Source of the DNA: JAJYSO01 sp964451785
GTDB taxonomy: Bacteria; Bacteroidota; Bacteroidia; Flavobacteriales; Flavobacteriaceae
Direction: 5' to 3'
DNA: 17,180 nt
NCBI GenBank assembly: GCA_964451785.1
Contig: CAYVJG010000048.1
Span: forward strand, 1 to 17,180
Position 1 is the first letter of the stretch. Each line of letters opens with the position of its first letter. Position numbers and translations under genes: made by a program. The notes beneath the pieces are model-generated. The model was not told where the DNA came from and did not search any database. It worked only from the letters and a program-made list of their open reading frames with translations. This document shows positions 6,906-13,627 of the stretch, piece after piece.

Positions 6906-7220
6906 ATGGCAAAAGAATTAGAACAAGATAACTTGGCAGAAATCATTGCTAACAATGATACTGTTGTGGTACAATATATGGCTAACTGGTGTGGAAACTG
7001 TCGCTTGATGAAACCTAAGTTTAAAAAATTGTCTCGCGAAACTGAAGGCGTCGAATTTTTATTAGTCGATGCTGAAAAATTTCCGGAATCACGTAAATTA
7101 GCTACTGTTGATAATCTCCCTACTTTTGCGACATTTAAGAATGGGGCGTTTGTCAATCAAGTGCAAACTAACAAATTTGAATCGCTTAAAACCTTAGTTG
7201 ATGAAGTTACCAATAATTAG
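6906..7220 (+). CDS. Thioredoxin-like protein with WCGNC active site
   Basis: A 104-residue single-domain thioredoxin fold without a signal peptide, so cytoplasmic. The redox site is Cys29 and Cys32 in NWCGNC, and the cis-proline is Pro72 in NLPTF. Classical thioredoxins have WCGPC. Replacing Pro by Asn between the cysteines usually shifts the redox potential and partner choice, so a dedicated role is more likely than that of the general thioredoxin. It lies 52 bases after the peroxiredoxin gene and overlaps the next small gene by 20 bases. Co-expression suggests that it reduces the peroxiredoxin; that partnership is inferred from context. Confidence 0.9.
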   Translation: MAKELEQDNLAEIIANNDTVVVQYMANWCGNCRLMKPKFKKLSRETEGVEFLLVDAEKFPESRKLATVDNLPTFATFKNGAFVNQVQTNKFESLKTLVDEVTNN

Positions 7221-7452
7221 ACATTTGCAAAAAAACAACTCTAAAGCGGAGTTGGAAAACACCACCAAAGTGTTAGAATCTTTTTGCGAACACCGTTCTG
7301 TAAAAGAAGATGAAATGGATGTTGTCGGTGAATTGTTGACTAATCTTTTTGGGGCTATTGAAGTTCACAATTTGATAGAAAACGAAGGCTTGTCCTCAAT
7401 TGATGCAGCCAATGCCTTTGCTAAAAAAGTAATGGGTTCGATAGATCGCTAA
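7201..7452 (+). CDS. Small DUF6952-like protein
   Basis: An 83-residue acidic, apparently soluble, mostly helical protein. It starts MKLPIIRHLQKN and ends KKVMGSIDR, which matches what I remember of the uncharacterised DUF6952 family found beside peroxiredoxin and thioredoxin genes in Flavobacteriia. No catalytic motif is seen; there is one Cys (about residue 29, in SFCEHR). The ATG at 7201 was preferred to a TTG one codon earlier. The gene begins 20 bases before the stop of the thioredoxin-like gene, so translation is probably coupled, and a strong terminator follows. The constant company of redox genes hints at a part in peroxide or thiol metabolism, but the function is unknown. Confidence 0.8.
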   Translation: MKLPIIRHLQKNNSKAELENTTKVLESFCEHRSVKEDEMDVVGELLTNLFGAIEVHNLIENEGLSSIDAANAFAKKVMGSIDR

Positions 7453-7475
7453 GCATCTCAAATTTATAACTACAG

Positions 7476-7508
7476 CCACCTCAGTTTAAGGATTGAGGTG
7501 GTTTTTTT
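7476..7508 (+). terminator. Intrinsic terminator of the peroxiredoxin operon
   Basis: A perfect 8-base-pair stem CCACCTCA/TGAGGTGG (7476-7483 with 7494-7501) has a 10-base loop and is followed by seven T. It lies 24 bases past the DUF6952-like gene. Confidence 0.9.
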
Positions 7509-7545
7509 ACGCTCTAATTTCACGAGATCCATTTTTTGAGCGACT

Positions 7546-7574
7546 TTAGTTCTATGGCTAATTGTTTATCTTTG
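7546..7574 (+). promoter_or_regulatory. Promoter of truB
   Basis: TATCTTTG (7567-7574) is an exact Bacteroidota -7 box; a TTA about 18 bases upstream is an imperfect -33. The start codon is about 84 bases downstream, and the 55-base repeat copy B fills most of the leader between them. Confidence 0.5.
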
Positions 7575-7601
7575 CGTCCTTATTACGAACTTGATGACTA
7601 T

Positions 7602-7656
7602 TTATACCTACAAAAATAGCATAGATCGGACTAAAACATAATTCTAATTGGTATTA
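7602..7656. repeat. 55-base repeat, copy B, forming the truB leader
   Basis: The copy runs from TTATACC to GGTATTA and ends one base before the truB ATG. It shares about 50 of 56 positions with copy A at 2384-2439, the right half almost exactly. Since it lies between the truB -7 box and the start codon, it must supply the ribosome-binding region of the mRNA. Confidence 0.8.
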
Positions 7657-7657
7657 T

Positions 7658-8383
7658 ATGGCAGATAAACTTACTCCTGAAGCAATTAAAGAAGGCCAGC
7701 TGTTTGTGATAGACAAGCCTTTGCATTGGACCTCTTTTCAAGTGGTCAATAAAATGCGTTGGTTGATTCGTCAACACTGTGGTTTTAAAAAAATAAAAGT
7801 AGGGCACGCCGGAACTTTAGATCCATTGGCAACAGGCGTGTTGCTGATTTGTGCAGGCAAGTTTACTAAGCGCATTCAAGAGTTTCAAGGTCAAGAAAAA
7901 GAATATACCGGAACCTTTACACTAGGTACCACAACGCCTTCATACGACTTAGAAACTGAAGTTGACCAACATTTCCCTTATGCATATTTAACCGAAGCAG
8001 ATTTGCGCGCAACAACACAAAAATTTGTAGGCGAAATACAACAATATCCACCGGTGTTTTCAGCGCTAAAAAAGGATGGTAAGCGCTTGTATGAGTATGC
8101 ACGCAAAGGTGAAGACGTAAAAATTGACCCGCGTAAAATTACGATTTCACAATTTGAATTGACCAGAATAGCACTTCCAGAAGTTGATTTTAGAGTCGTT
8201 TGCAGTAAAGGAACTTATATTCGCAGTTTGGCACATGATTATGGCAAAGCACTCGGCAGTGGGGCGCACCTGTCTGCCTTACGCCGTACACGCATCGGCG
8301 AATACTCTGTTGACAAAGGGCTTTCAATTGATGAATTTATTGAATTGTTGCCTGAAAAGAAATCGTCGCCAAAAGCAGAGTAA
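7658..8383 (+). CDS. truB: tRNA pseudouridine-55 synthase TruB
   Basis: A 241-residue enzyme that isomerises U55 in the T-loop of tRNAs to pseudouridine and also acts as a tRNA-folding chaperone. The catalytic Asp55 stands in GHAGTLDPLATG. Tyr83 in KEYTG, which stacks on the target base, and the later motif CSKGTYIRSLAHDYG are present. The length is that of the short Bacteroidota form, without a full C-terminal PUA domain. It has its own promoter and a terminator just downstream, and converges with the lipoprotein gene on the other strand. Its leader contains a dispersed repeat that reaches to within one base of the start codon. Confidence 0.96.
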   Translation: MADKLTPEAIKEGQLFVIDKPLHWTSFQVVNKMRWLIRQHCGFKKIKVGHAGTLDPLATGVLLICAGKFTKRIQEFQGQEKEYTGTFTLGTTTPSYDLETEVDQHFPYAYLTEADLRATTQKFVGEIQQYPPVFSALKKDGKRLYEYARKGEDVKIDPRKITISQFELTRIALPEVDFRVVCSKGTYIRSLAHDYGKALGSGAHLSALRRTRIGEYSVDKGLSIDEFIELLPEKKSSPKAE

Positions 8384-8408
8384 GTCACTCATCACTGAGT
8401 TAATTCCA

Positions 8409-8487
8409 TAAAAAATCCTCATTGGACTTCTTCAATGAGGATTTTGTATTTTAGGAAAGTTGAATCTTAGTAAAATTCAGCTCTTCT
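8409..8487. repeat. Duplicated ppiD 3' end and terminator, left copy
   Basis: This stretch resembles 9293-9375: a hairpin with the same stem, then similar spacing, then 27 identical bases (8461-8487 = 9349-9375) that in the right copy encode the end of the PpiD-like protein. The 8-base hairpin loop is inverted relative to the right copy. Weaker similarity runs on a further dozen bases into the lipoprotein gene. Confidence 0.75.
8412..8445. terminator. Bidirectional terminator between truB and the lipoprotein gene
   Basis: A perfect 13-base-pair stem (8412-8424 with 8433-8445) has an 8-base loop and is flanked by A runs on the left and T-rich sequence on the right. It lies 28 bases past the truB stop and about 30 bases past the stop of the minus-strand lipoprotein gene, so it can serve both. 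Confidence 0.85.
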
Positions 8488-8854
8488 TATCAATAATATC
8501 TAGCTGATTTATCACAATCACATTGGCAGCATCTTTCACTTTTGAGCCGTTGCGAATATATATGATTTTAGAGCCTTTAACTTTGACATGCTGGCCAGTT
8601 GTTAATAGCTTAAGCTTACTTGGAGACAATGAAATCTCATCACTTGATATAACAAAGGCTTGTTTTCCTGAGGAGTCAAGTTGCATAACAAAACTAAAAT
8701 CTTTACTGGCTACAGAATCAATTGAAATAATTTTTCCCGTAAGCGGGTGATCTATTTCTTCTTGATAGGATGTGTTACACGATAAACACGACAAAGCGAT
8801 AACTAACAGCCCTATTAATTTAGGGTAAAATCGAGGTGAACGAATATATTTCAT
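8477..8854 (-). CDS. Putative lipoprotein of unknown function
   Basis: A 125-residue protein with a basic N-terminus, a hydrophobic stretch (about 13-22) and the lipobox-like end LSCLSC, with Cys26 (or Cys23) as the probable lipidation site; the mature part would be periplasmic and membrane-anchored. The rest is rich in beta-strand-type residues with a small-barrel pattern (GKIISID ... GQHVKVKG), reminiscent of OB-like folds. No family is recognised. The reading frame ends inside the left copy of the duplicated ppiD 3' end, in a different frame from ppiD, so its last residues (about IIDKKS) are encoded by captured ppiD sequence. A Cys-rich small frame stops 12 bases upstream on the same strand. 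The pair looks like an inserted cassette. Confidence 0.7.
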   Translation of the reverse strand: MKYIRSPRFYPKLIGLLVIALSCLSCNTSYQEEIDHPLTGKIISIDSVASKDFSFVMQLDSSGKQAFVISSDEISLSPSKLKLLTTGQHVKVKGSKIIYIRNGSKVKDAANVIVINQLDIIDKKS

Positions 8855-8866
8855 GATTAAAAATTA

Positions 8867-9093
8867 TTAATTGCAACACATAGTAAATGAGGCAACACAG
8901 CCATAATCTTCCCATAGACATCCGGAATCGATAGACCCTAAGGGTTTGCAATCCGCTGGATATCCCGTACTTGTACCTCCGCCTTCCACTAGTGAGGAAT
9001 TCAGTTTATACAACTCACTTTGAAGTCTCTGACCGGCCTTAGCTCTAACTTTAAAGAATCATCCTTTTTATAGGAGCGTATTAAATCTGACAC
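8867..9093 (-). pseudogene. Cys-rich small peptide gene, frameshifted or decayed (GGG-step precursor-like)
   Basis: The frame open from 9058 to the stop at 8867-8869 encodes 63 residues with no start codon. It reads LQSELYKLNSSLVEGGG, then a tail with five cysteines ending TMCCN. A helical EL...L...GGG stretch followed by a Cys-rich tail resembles double-glycine leader precursors of peptide natural products in Bacteroidota, but I cannot place it in a family. In the neighbouring frame a GTG at 9093 opens MSDLIRSYKKDDSLK. The two frames join exactly by a -1 step at T TTA AAG (9055 down to 9049), a classic slippery heptamer. So this is either a gene broken by a one-base change or a short product made by frameshifting. 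The weak start and lack of a usual leader favour decay. It stops 12 bases before the lipoprotein gene. Confidence 0.4.
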
Positions 9094-9292
9094 TATTCAG
9101 AACAATCAAGTGATTTTGTTTGGTGTTTCTACTATAGAAAAATTTTTAGAATTATAAATATAATTAATTTAAAATTACAATAAAAATGTATTATTGTTAA
9201 AAAATATTTTAATTGTCTATATCGTAATTAACCCAATTCCCTTCCTGAATATGGCGAAGCTTTTAACATTATTTCAGAACTAGACAACAAAT
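9094..9292. other. Very AT-rich gene-free stretch
   Basis: No gene is recognised. The middle (about 9135-9230) is almost purely A and T, with small palindromes such as AATTAT-AAAT-ATAATT. Near the end (about 9243-9290) a short plus-strand frame reads PEYGEAFNIISELDNK then stop; it may be the tail of a lost gene but is too short to call. Confidence 0.5.
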
Positions 9293-9375
9293 AGATAAAA
9301 AAAACCTCATTGAAGAAGTTCAATGAGGTTTTTGTATTTAAGGGAGAATGAATCTTAGTAAAATTCAGCTCTTCT
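9293..9375. repeat. Duplicated ppiD 3' end and terminator, right copy (probable original)
   Basis: This copy contains the true end of the PpiD-like gene (last codons 9355-9375) and its terminator. The left copy is 8409-8487. The 27-base block 9349-9375 is identical in both. Confidence 0.75.
9301..9332 (-). terminator. Intrinsic terminator of the coaX-ppiD operon
   Basis: A perfect 12-base-pair stem (9301-9312 with 9321-9332) has an 8-base loop. On the minus strand it is followed by a run of T (plus-strand A run at about 9297-9304). It lies 22 bases past the stop of the PpiD-like gene. Confidence 0.85.
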
Positions 9376-11469
9376 GTCAGTAATTTGAGCGTTTTCTTTT
9401 AGTGCTTCAATAATTTCAGCCGGAGCTTGTTGCATTAATTGTTGATCCTTTTGGTAAATTAATCCATTGAATGAATTGAGTTCCCCAGGAGCATCTTTAG
9501 CAATAACTTTAATCACATATACGCCAGTGTTTCCAGTGATAGGAGCGCTTACAGCACCTTGAGCCAAGCCAAAGGCTGCACCTACAACTTTAGGTTCATT
9601 ACCTTCAAGATTGGGAGTGGTGTAATACAAGTCGTTTTTGGTGCGTACTTGAGTGCCAAAACTAGAGGCTATAGCATTGAGGTCTGTACCGTTGATTTGA
9701 GATTTTACATAGGCTGCTTTTTTCTCTTTTAAGAGAATAGGAGTAACTTGAGCTTTAGCTTCTTCAACAGTTTGAAGACCTTTAGAGCTGCTGGCAGTGA
9801 GTTGCGCGACAACATAACCTTGTTCAGTGTTAAAGCGTTTTAAGTCGCCAGGTTTAGTGGTTTCTTCAAAAGCCCATTGCACAATGTTGCGGTGGTTGCC
9901 AATGCCGGTGATGGTTTCATCTAGAGGTTGTAAGCCTTTTACAGGGCGAATTTCGTAGTTTTGAGCTTGAGCAGCTTTAGCAAAATCACCTTCGTTAGCT
10001 TTGATTTGAAATTTAGTAGCTTGATTGAACAATAAGTTTTCAGTTTCATCTGAAGGTTCTATTTTTTTAGCTAGAGTAGCAAATTTGTAAGCAGGTTTTT
10101 CATCTTTGGTGTCTTCAATATAAGTAACATGAAAACCAAATTGTGTTTCAACAACTTTTATAGTTCCTGCAGGATTGTTAAAAGCATAAGTGATAAGTGG
10201 GTTAACGGCACCTGGTTGATGGGCAACCCAGCCAATTTCTCCGCCTTTAGCTTTTGAACTAGGATCGTCTGAATACGTAGTTGCCAATTCGTTAAATTTG
10301 CTGTGGTCAGCTTTTAAAACAGTAGCTAAGCTATCAGCAAGCACTTCAGCTTCAGCTTGTGTACGGGTTGTGTTTTGCGCAGTCGCTAATCCTTGATAAG
10401 AGATTAAGATTTGTTTGATCTTAACGGAATCAGGAGTTTGTTTTTTGTCGACTAATTTAGAATATTTCCAATAGCCATTTTCTTTATAAGGGCCGTAAAT
10501 TTCGCCTTCGCTAAGGTTGAATAGCGTATCGATAAACTGTCCGTTAACTTCTGATTTGAATAAATAGAAATCAGCATAAGGTAAATCTGAATATTCAGCT
10601 AAATAGTTAGAGTAATCAGTGGTGTTTTTAAAGCCTTTTACGGTTTCTTCAACGCCGGCAGCTTGATTAAACTCTTTGCGATCTTTTAATAAATCGGCTA
10701 ATTGTGTTTTAACTTCGTTGATATCGGCATCAGAAGCTTTGCTAGGGAATAATACATAGCGAATTGAACGCGCACCTTCAGAAGTAAATTGCTTTTTATG
10801 AGCGTTGATATACTGTTGAATGTCGCTGTCAGAAACACTTACTTTATCATTGCTGATAGAAGCGTAAGGAACTTTGACATATTGCAAATCAAATTGAGTA
10901 TTGTTCACTTGATAAGCAGCTTTTGCTTGGCTGTGCGTAGTACCTAATCCTGCAATAGCTAAATCAAAATAGAGATTTGATTTAGCTTGTTCTATAATTT
11001 GCTGTTCAGTAGATAACCATTGTGCATAAGCTTGTGGAGATACTGCTTGTAAGCGTTGGATATAAGCTTTGAATTTGTTGATGTCAAATTGACCATTGGT
11101 GCTAAACTCAGGGTTTTGCCCAAAATTTAAAGCTAGCGCATGGCTAATTTGCTGTACACCGACATCAATGCCTAATGAATTGATTTGTTCTGTTAATAGG
11201 GTTTGAGAAACCATTGCATCCCAAACAGAGTTTACGGCTTGGATATTCGTTAATCGCCCTTGAGAGTTGCGTTGTGCAACTTGCATACGGTTTGAAAATT
11301 CAATACGACTCAAGTCTTGACCGTTAACTACGCCAATAGTATTTTGGTCTTTACCAGCTGAAAATCCTCCGTTTTGGATAACGCTTGATAAGATGAATGC
11401 AAATAATGCGAGGGCAATAATTAAGATTAAAAATATGCCGTGTTTTCTAATGTTATTTAATACAGCCAT
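9355..11469 (-). CDS. PpiD/SurA-like membrane-anchored peptidylprolyl isomerase
   Basis: A 704-residue periplasmic foldase. The short cytoplasmic start MAVLNNIRKHG is followed by one membrane helix (about 11-31), then a SurA_N-type helical chaperone region (about 40-200). A parvulin PPIase domain follows (about 348-452, with IKQILISY, FNELATTYSDDPS, GGEIGWV and FGFHVTYIED), then a long C-terminal region with a second parvulin-like fold that looks degenerate. The layout is that of PpiD, which assists folding of newly exported proteins near the Sec translocon. It follows the CNNM/CBS gene after a 90-base gap, the largest in this run, so it may have an extra promoter although I find no convincing one. 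The 3' end has been partly duplicated at 8409-8487. Confidence 0.9.
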   Translation of the reverse strand: MAVLNNIRKHGIFLILIIALALFAFILSSVIQNGGFSAGKDQNTIGVVNGQDLSRIEFSNRMQVAQRNSQGRLTNIQAVNSVWDAMVSQTLLTEQINSLGIDVGVQQISHALALNFGQNPEFSTNGQFDINKFKAYIQRLQAVSPQAYAQWLSTEQQIIEQAKSNLYFDLAIAGLGTTHSQAKAAYQVNNTQFDLQYVKVPYASISNDKVSVSDSDIQQYINAHKKQFTSEGARSIRYVLFPSKASDADINEVKTQLADLLKDRKEFNQAAGVEETVKGFKNTTDYSNYLAEYSDLPYADFYLFKSEVNGQFIDTLFNLSEGEIYGPYKENGYWKYSKLVDKKQTPDSVKIKQILISYQGLATAQNTTRTQAEAEVLADSLATVLKADHSKFNELATTYSDDPSSKAKGGEIGWVAHQPGAVNPLITYAFNNPAGTIKVVETQFGFHVTYIEDTKDEKPAYKFATLAKKIEPSDETENLLFNQATKFQIKANEGDFAKAAQAQNYEIRPVKGLQPLDETITGIGNHRNIVQWAFEETTKPGDLKRFNTEQGYVVAQLTASSSKGLQTVEEAKAQVTPILLKEKKAAYVKSQINGTDLNAIASSFGTQVRTKNDLYYTTPNLEGNEPKVVGAAFGLAQGAVSAPITGNTGVYVIKVIAKDAPGELNSFNGLIYQKDQQLMQQAPAEIIEALKENAQITDRRAEFY

Positions 11470-11559
11470 TGAAATTACAGGTGTTTGTCAAAATGTAGTT
11501 CGCGAAAATAAGGTATTTAAAGAAATTATAAAACTTTAATAAAGATAAATATATTGTTT

Positions 11560-12855
11560 CTAGTTTGCTTTATTTTCAGTAGTGTCCAATTCTACAAGTT
11601 CTATACGGGTTTTAGAGACTTCTAGGATTTTTATTTTATAGTGGTCAATTTCTATAATCCCTCCTTTTTTAGGAATATCTTCAGTGCGTTGCATGATTAA
11701 ACCGGCAAGAGTTTCGTAATTTTCACTGCGAGGAAGGTCTAGTTTATAGATTTTGTTGAGGTAATCAATTTCTATTCGCGCTGAAAATTTAAAGATGCCC
11801 TTTTCGAGTTCTTCTTCTATTAAAACGGGTGTGTCATGCTCATCTTCAATCTCGCCAAAAATTTCTTCTACAATGTCTTCAACCGTTGCCATGCCGCTGG
11901 TACCTCCATACTCATCGATCACTACAGCAATGCTTTTGCGCTTTTTTATTAAGGCATTTAAGACATCTTTTGCCGCCATAGTTTCAGGGACATATACAAT
12001 AGGTAAAAGAACGGATTCTATTGTTGTGGGGTTTTTGAATAATTCAAAGGAGTGTACATAACCGATGATATCATCAATGCTCTCTTTGTAAACGAGAATT
12101 TTTGAGAGTCCTGTATCTACAAACTTTTGACGCAATATGTGAATGTCTTCATCGAGGTCAACCGCAACAATTTCAGTGCGCGGAATCATCACTTCACGGG
12201 CTTTAATATCCGAAAATTGGAGTGCATTCTTAAAAATAAGCACCTCAGAATCTAAGTCGTCATTATTGTCAGAGGTTTCCATTTGCTCTGAAATATAATT
12301 ACCTAATTCTGCTTTGGTAAAGGCCTCTTGAACTTCATCACCTTGAATTTTGAAAAATAGTTTTAAGAGTGAATTAGATATCCAAAGTGTAAATGAAGAG
12401 ATAAAGCTGAATAAGATGTAAAAGAAATAAGCCGGTACAGCAAAGAATTTTATCAGCTGATTGGAGTAGAGTTGGAAAAAAACTTTCGGAAAGAATTCAC
12501 CAAAAATAAGAATTATGAGTGTAGAGAGTAAGGTTTGGGTTAAGATGAGCCCATCTGTTAGCCAATAATTGAGAAAACCGCTTTCAAGTGGTTGAGTAGG
12601 GGTGAGGAGTTTGAGTAATAAATCACCCATGTACAGCCCATAAACAACGAGCGCCACATTGTTGCCTAAGAGCATTGTGGCTATGAATTTAGAGGGTTTT
12701 CGAGTAATTTTATCAAGTATGCCTGCTACAAATCCGCCTTGTTTTTTTTCAATTTCTAAGTGAATGCGGTTGGCAGATACATAAGCTATTTCCATACCCG
12801 AGAAAAAGGCAGACAGAGCTAATGTAAAAAGAATGAATATTAAAGTTGCTGTCAT
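11560..12855 (-). CDS. CNNM/CBS-domain membrane protein (CorC/HlyC, GldE-like family)
   Basis: A 431-residue inner-membrane protein with the full family architecture. The DUF21/CNNM transmembrane domain spans about 1-185, with the FFSGMEIAY motif near the start. A CBS pair spans about 217-335 (VMIPRTEI opens it; VIDEYGGTSGMATVEDIVEE closes it), and a CorC_HlyC transporter-associated domain spans about 350-425. Relatives include magnesium/cobalt transport proteins and, in gliding Bacteroidota, GldE. Sequence alone does not settle which role applies, and no other gld gene is nearby. The gene begins five bases after the 62-residue membrane protein gene, so the two are almost certainly co-transcribed with lptC upstream. 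Confidence 0.9.
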   Translation of the reverse strand: MTATLIFILFTLALSAFFSGMEIAYVSANRIHLEIEKKQGGFVAGILDKITRKPSKFIATMLLGNNVALVVYGLYMGDLLLKLLTPTQPLESGFLNYWLTDGLILTQTLLSTLIILIFGEFFPKVFFQLYSNQLIKFFAVPAYFFYILFSFISSFTLWISNSLLKLFFKIQGDEVQEAFTKAELGNYISEQMETSDNNDDLDSEVLIFKNALQFSDIKAREVMIPRTEIVAVDLDEDIHILRQKFVDTGLSKILVYKESIDDIIGYVHSFELFKNPTTIESVLLPIVYVPETMAAKDVLNALIKKRKSIAVVIDEYGGTSGMATVEDIVEEIFGEIEDEHDTPVLIEEELEKGIFKFSARIEIDYLNKIYKLDLPRSENYETLAGLIMQRTEDIPKKGGIIEIDHYKIKILEVSKTRIELVELDTTENKAN

Positions 12856-12860
12856 TGAGT

Positions 12861-13049
12861 TTATTTTTCACCCTCCATTTTACGTCGGTGCCATCGTCTA
12901 AAGAAAAACATAAAGTAACCCATTACAGCTAAAGCTATGTATAAATATGGTCTTGATTGATTGTCACCCCAAGTTCTGATTGTTTCTTCAGTCAAAAAAA
13001 GGGCAATAAACAAATAAGCGTATTCTGTTATGATAAGGTAGCGTTTCAT
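12861..13049 (-). CDS. Small two-helix membrane protein
   Basis: A 62-residue protein with two hydrophobic segments (about 4-20 and 35-50), a short polar link containing TEETIRTWGDNQS, and a strongly basic end FFRRWHRRKMEGEK. The positive tail predicts that both ends face the cytoplasm. The ATG overlaps the lptC stop by four bases (ATGA) and the stop is five bases before the CNNM/CBS gene, so it is a genuine, translationally coupled operon member. Similar short proteins occur at this position in flavobacterial genomes, as far as I recall. A helper for the LptC-like protein or the CNNM protein is possible, but nothing in the sequence shows it. Confidence 0.8.
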   Translation of the reverse strand: MKRYLIITEYAYLFIALFLTEETIRTWGDNQSRPYLYIALAVMGYFMFFFRRWHRRKMEGEK

Positions 13050-13612
13050 TTGTCTTTGTCTTCTATATAGTGTTTTCCGGTATTAATTCGGGATATAAAG
13101 TTAGTAAATTTTTGATTGGCATCAAAGCCTTGGCCATTATTAACGGTGCCGTTGGGCATTTTAACGGTATAAGGTTGGTCAGTAAACACCCATTGTTCTT
13201 TGCGATCCCAATACAATTGTTCAGCGGTTAGAACCGTACTGTCACTAAGGGTAATTTTGACATTGCCGATTAAGTTAATCAAATTGGTTTCTTGAAATAC
13301 AATAGCATAATCTGCAATAATAATATTTTCCTCTTTATTGTCGTCGTAAAAATGAACGACTACGCCGTTGGGGAATTCTTGATAAGGAAAATCGAGGTTG
13401 CGAAAATCAAGAAGCTTAGGGCTCGTTAAGGTTAGGGCTACAGTTCCTGAATCTGTATAAACCAAATTTACCGCTTTCTCTATAGTTTGAGGCGTCAACG
13501 GGTTTTGGTTCATTTTTCGCAGACTGTTAATGCGGTTTTGACATGAAAAAAGCATTGCCACACCAAAAAGTATGACAATGCTCATAAAGATATGTGTCCC
13601 TATTTTTTTCAT
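13046..13612 (-). CDS. lptC: LptC-like LPS export periplasmic lipoprotein
   Basis: A 188-residue protein. The N-terminal signal ends in the lipobox LFSC (Cys24), so it is a lipoprotein rather than the single-pass form seen in E. coli. The mature part fits the LptC beta-jellyroll: alternating strands with a central block reading IIIADYAIVFQETNLINLIG, then VKITLSDSTVLTAEQLYWD and a late block with GQGFDAN. LptC passes lipopolysaccharide from the LptBFG extractor to LptA on the way to the outer membrane. It starts 15 bases after the TPR gene and overlaps the 62-residue membrane protein by four bases. The assignment rests on fold-type motifs and on gene order, which is common in Flavobacteriia. 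Confidence 0.82.
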   Translation of the reverse strand: MKKIGTHIFMSIVILFGVAMLFSCQNRINSLRKMNQNPLTPQTIEKAVNLVYTDSGTVALTLTSPKLLDFRNLDFPYQEFPNGVVVHFYDDNKEENIIIADYAIVFQETNLINLIGNVKITLSDSTVLTAEQLYWDRKEQWVFTDQPYTVKMPNGTVNNGQGFDANQKFTNFISRINTGKHYIEDKDK

Positions 13613-13627
13613 AAATCCTTAATCGGA

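Noticed and set aside
6725..7156. Minus-strand frame of 143 codons
   Set aside because: It runs across the peroxiredoxin end and the thioredoxin gene in antisense; both sense genes have clear motifs.
8184..8411. Plus-strand 75-codon frame overlapping the end of truB
   Set aside because: It is an alternative frame inside truB, Cys/Leu-rich without a domain, and ends at the terminator.
9243..9290. Short plus-strand frame PEYGEAFNIISELDNK as the tail of a lost gene
   Set aside because: It has only about 20 codons and no recognisable family, and it is too short to separate from chance in AT-rich DNA.
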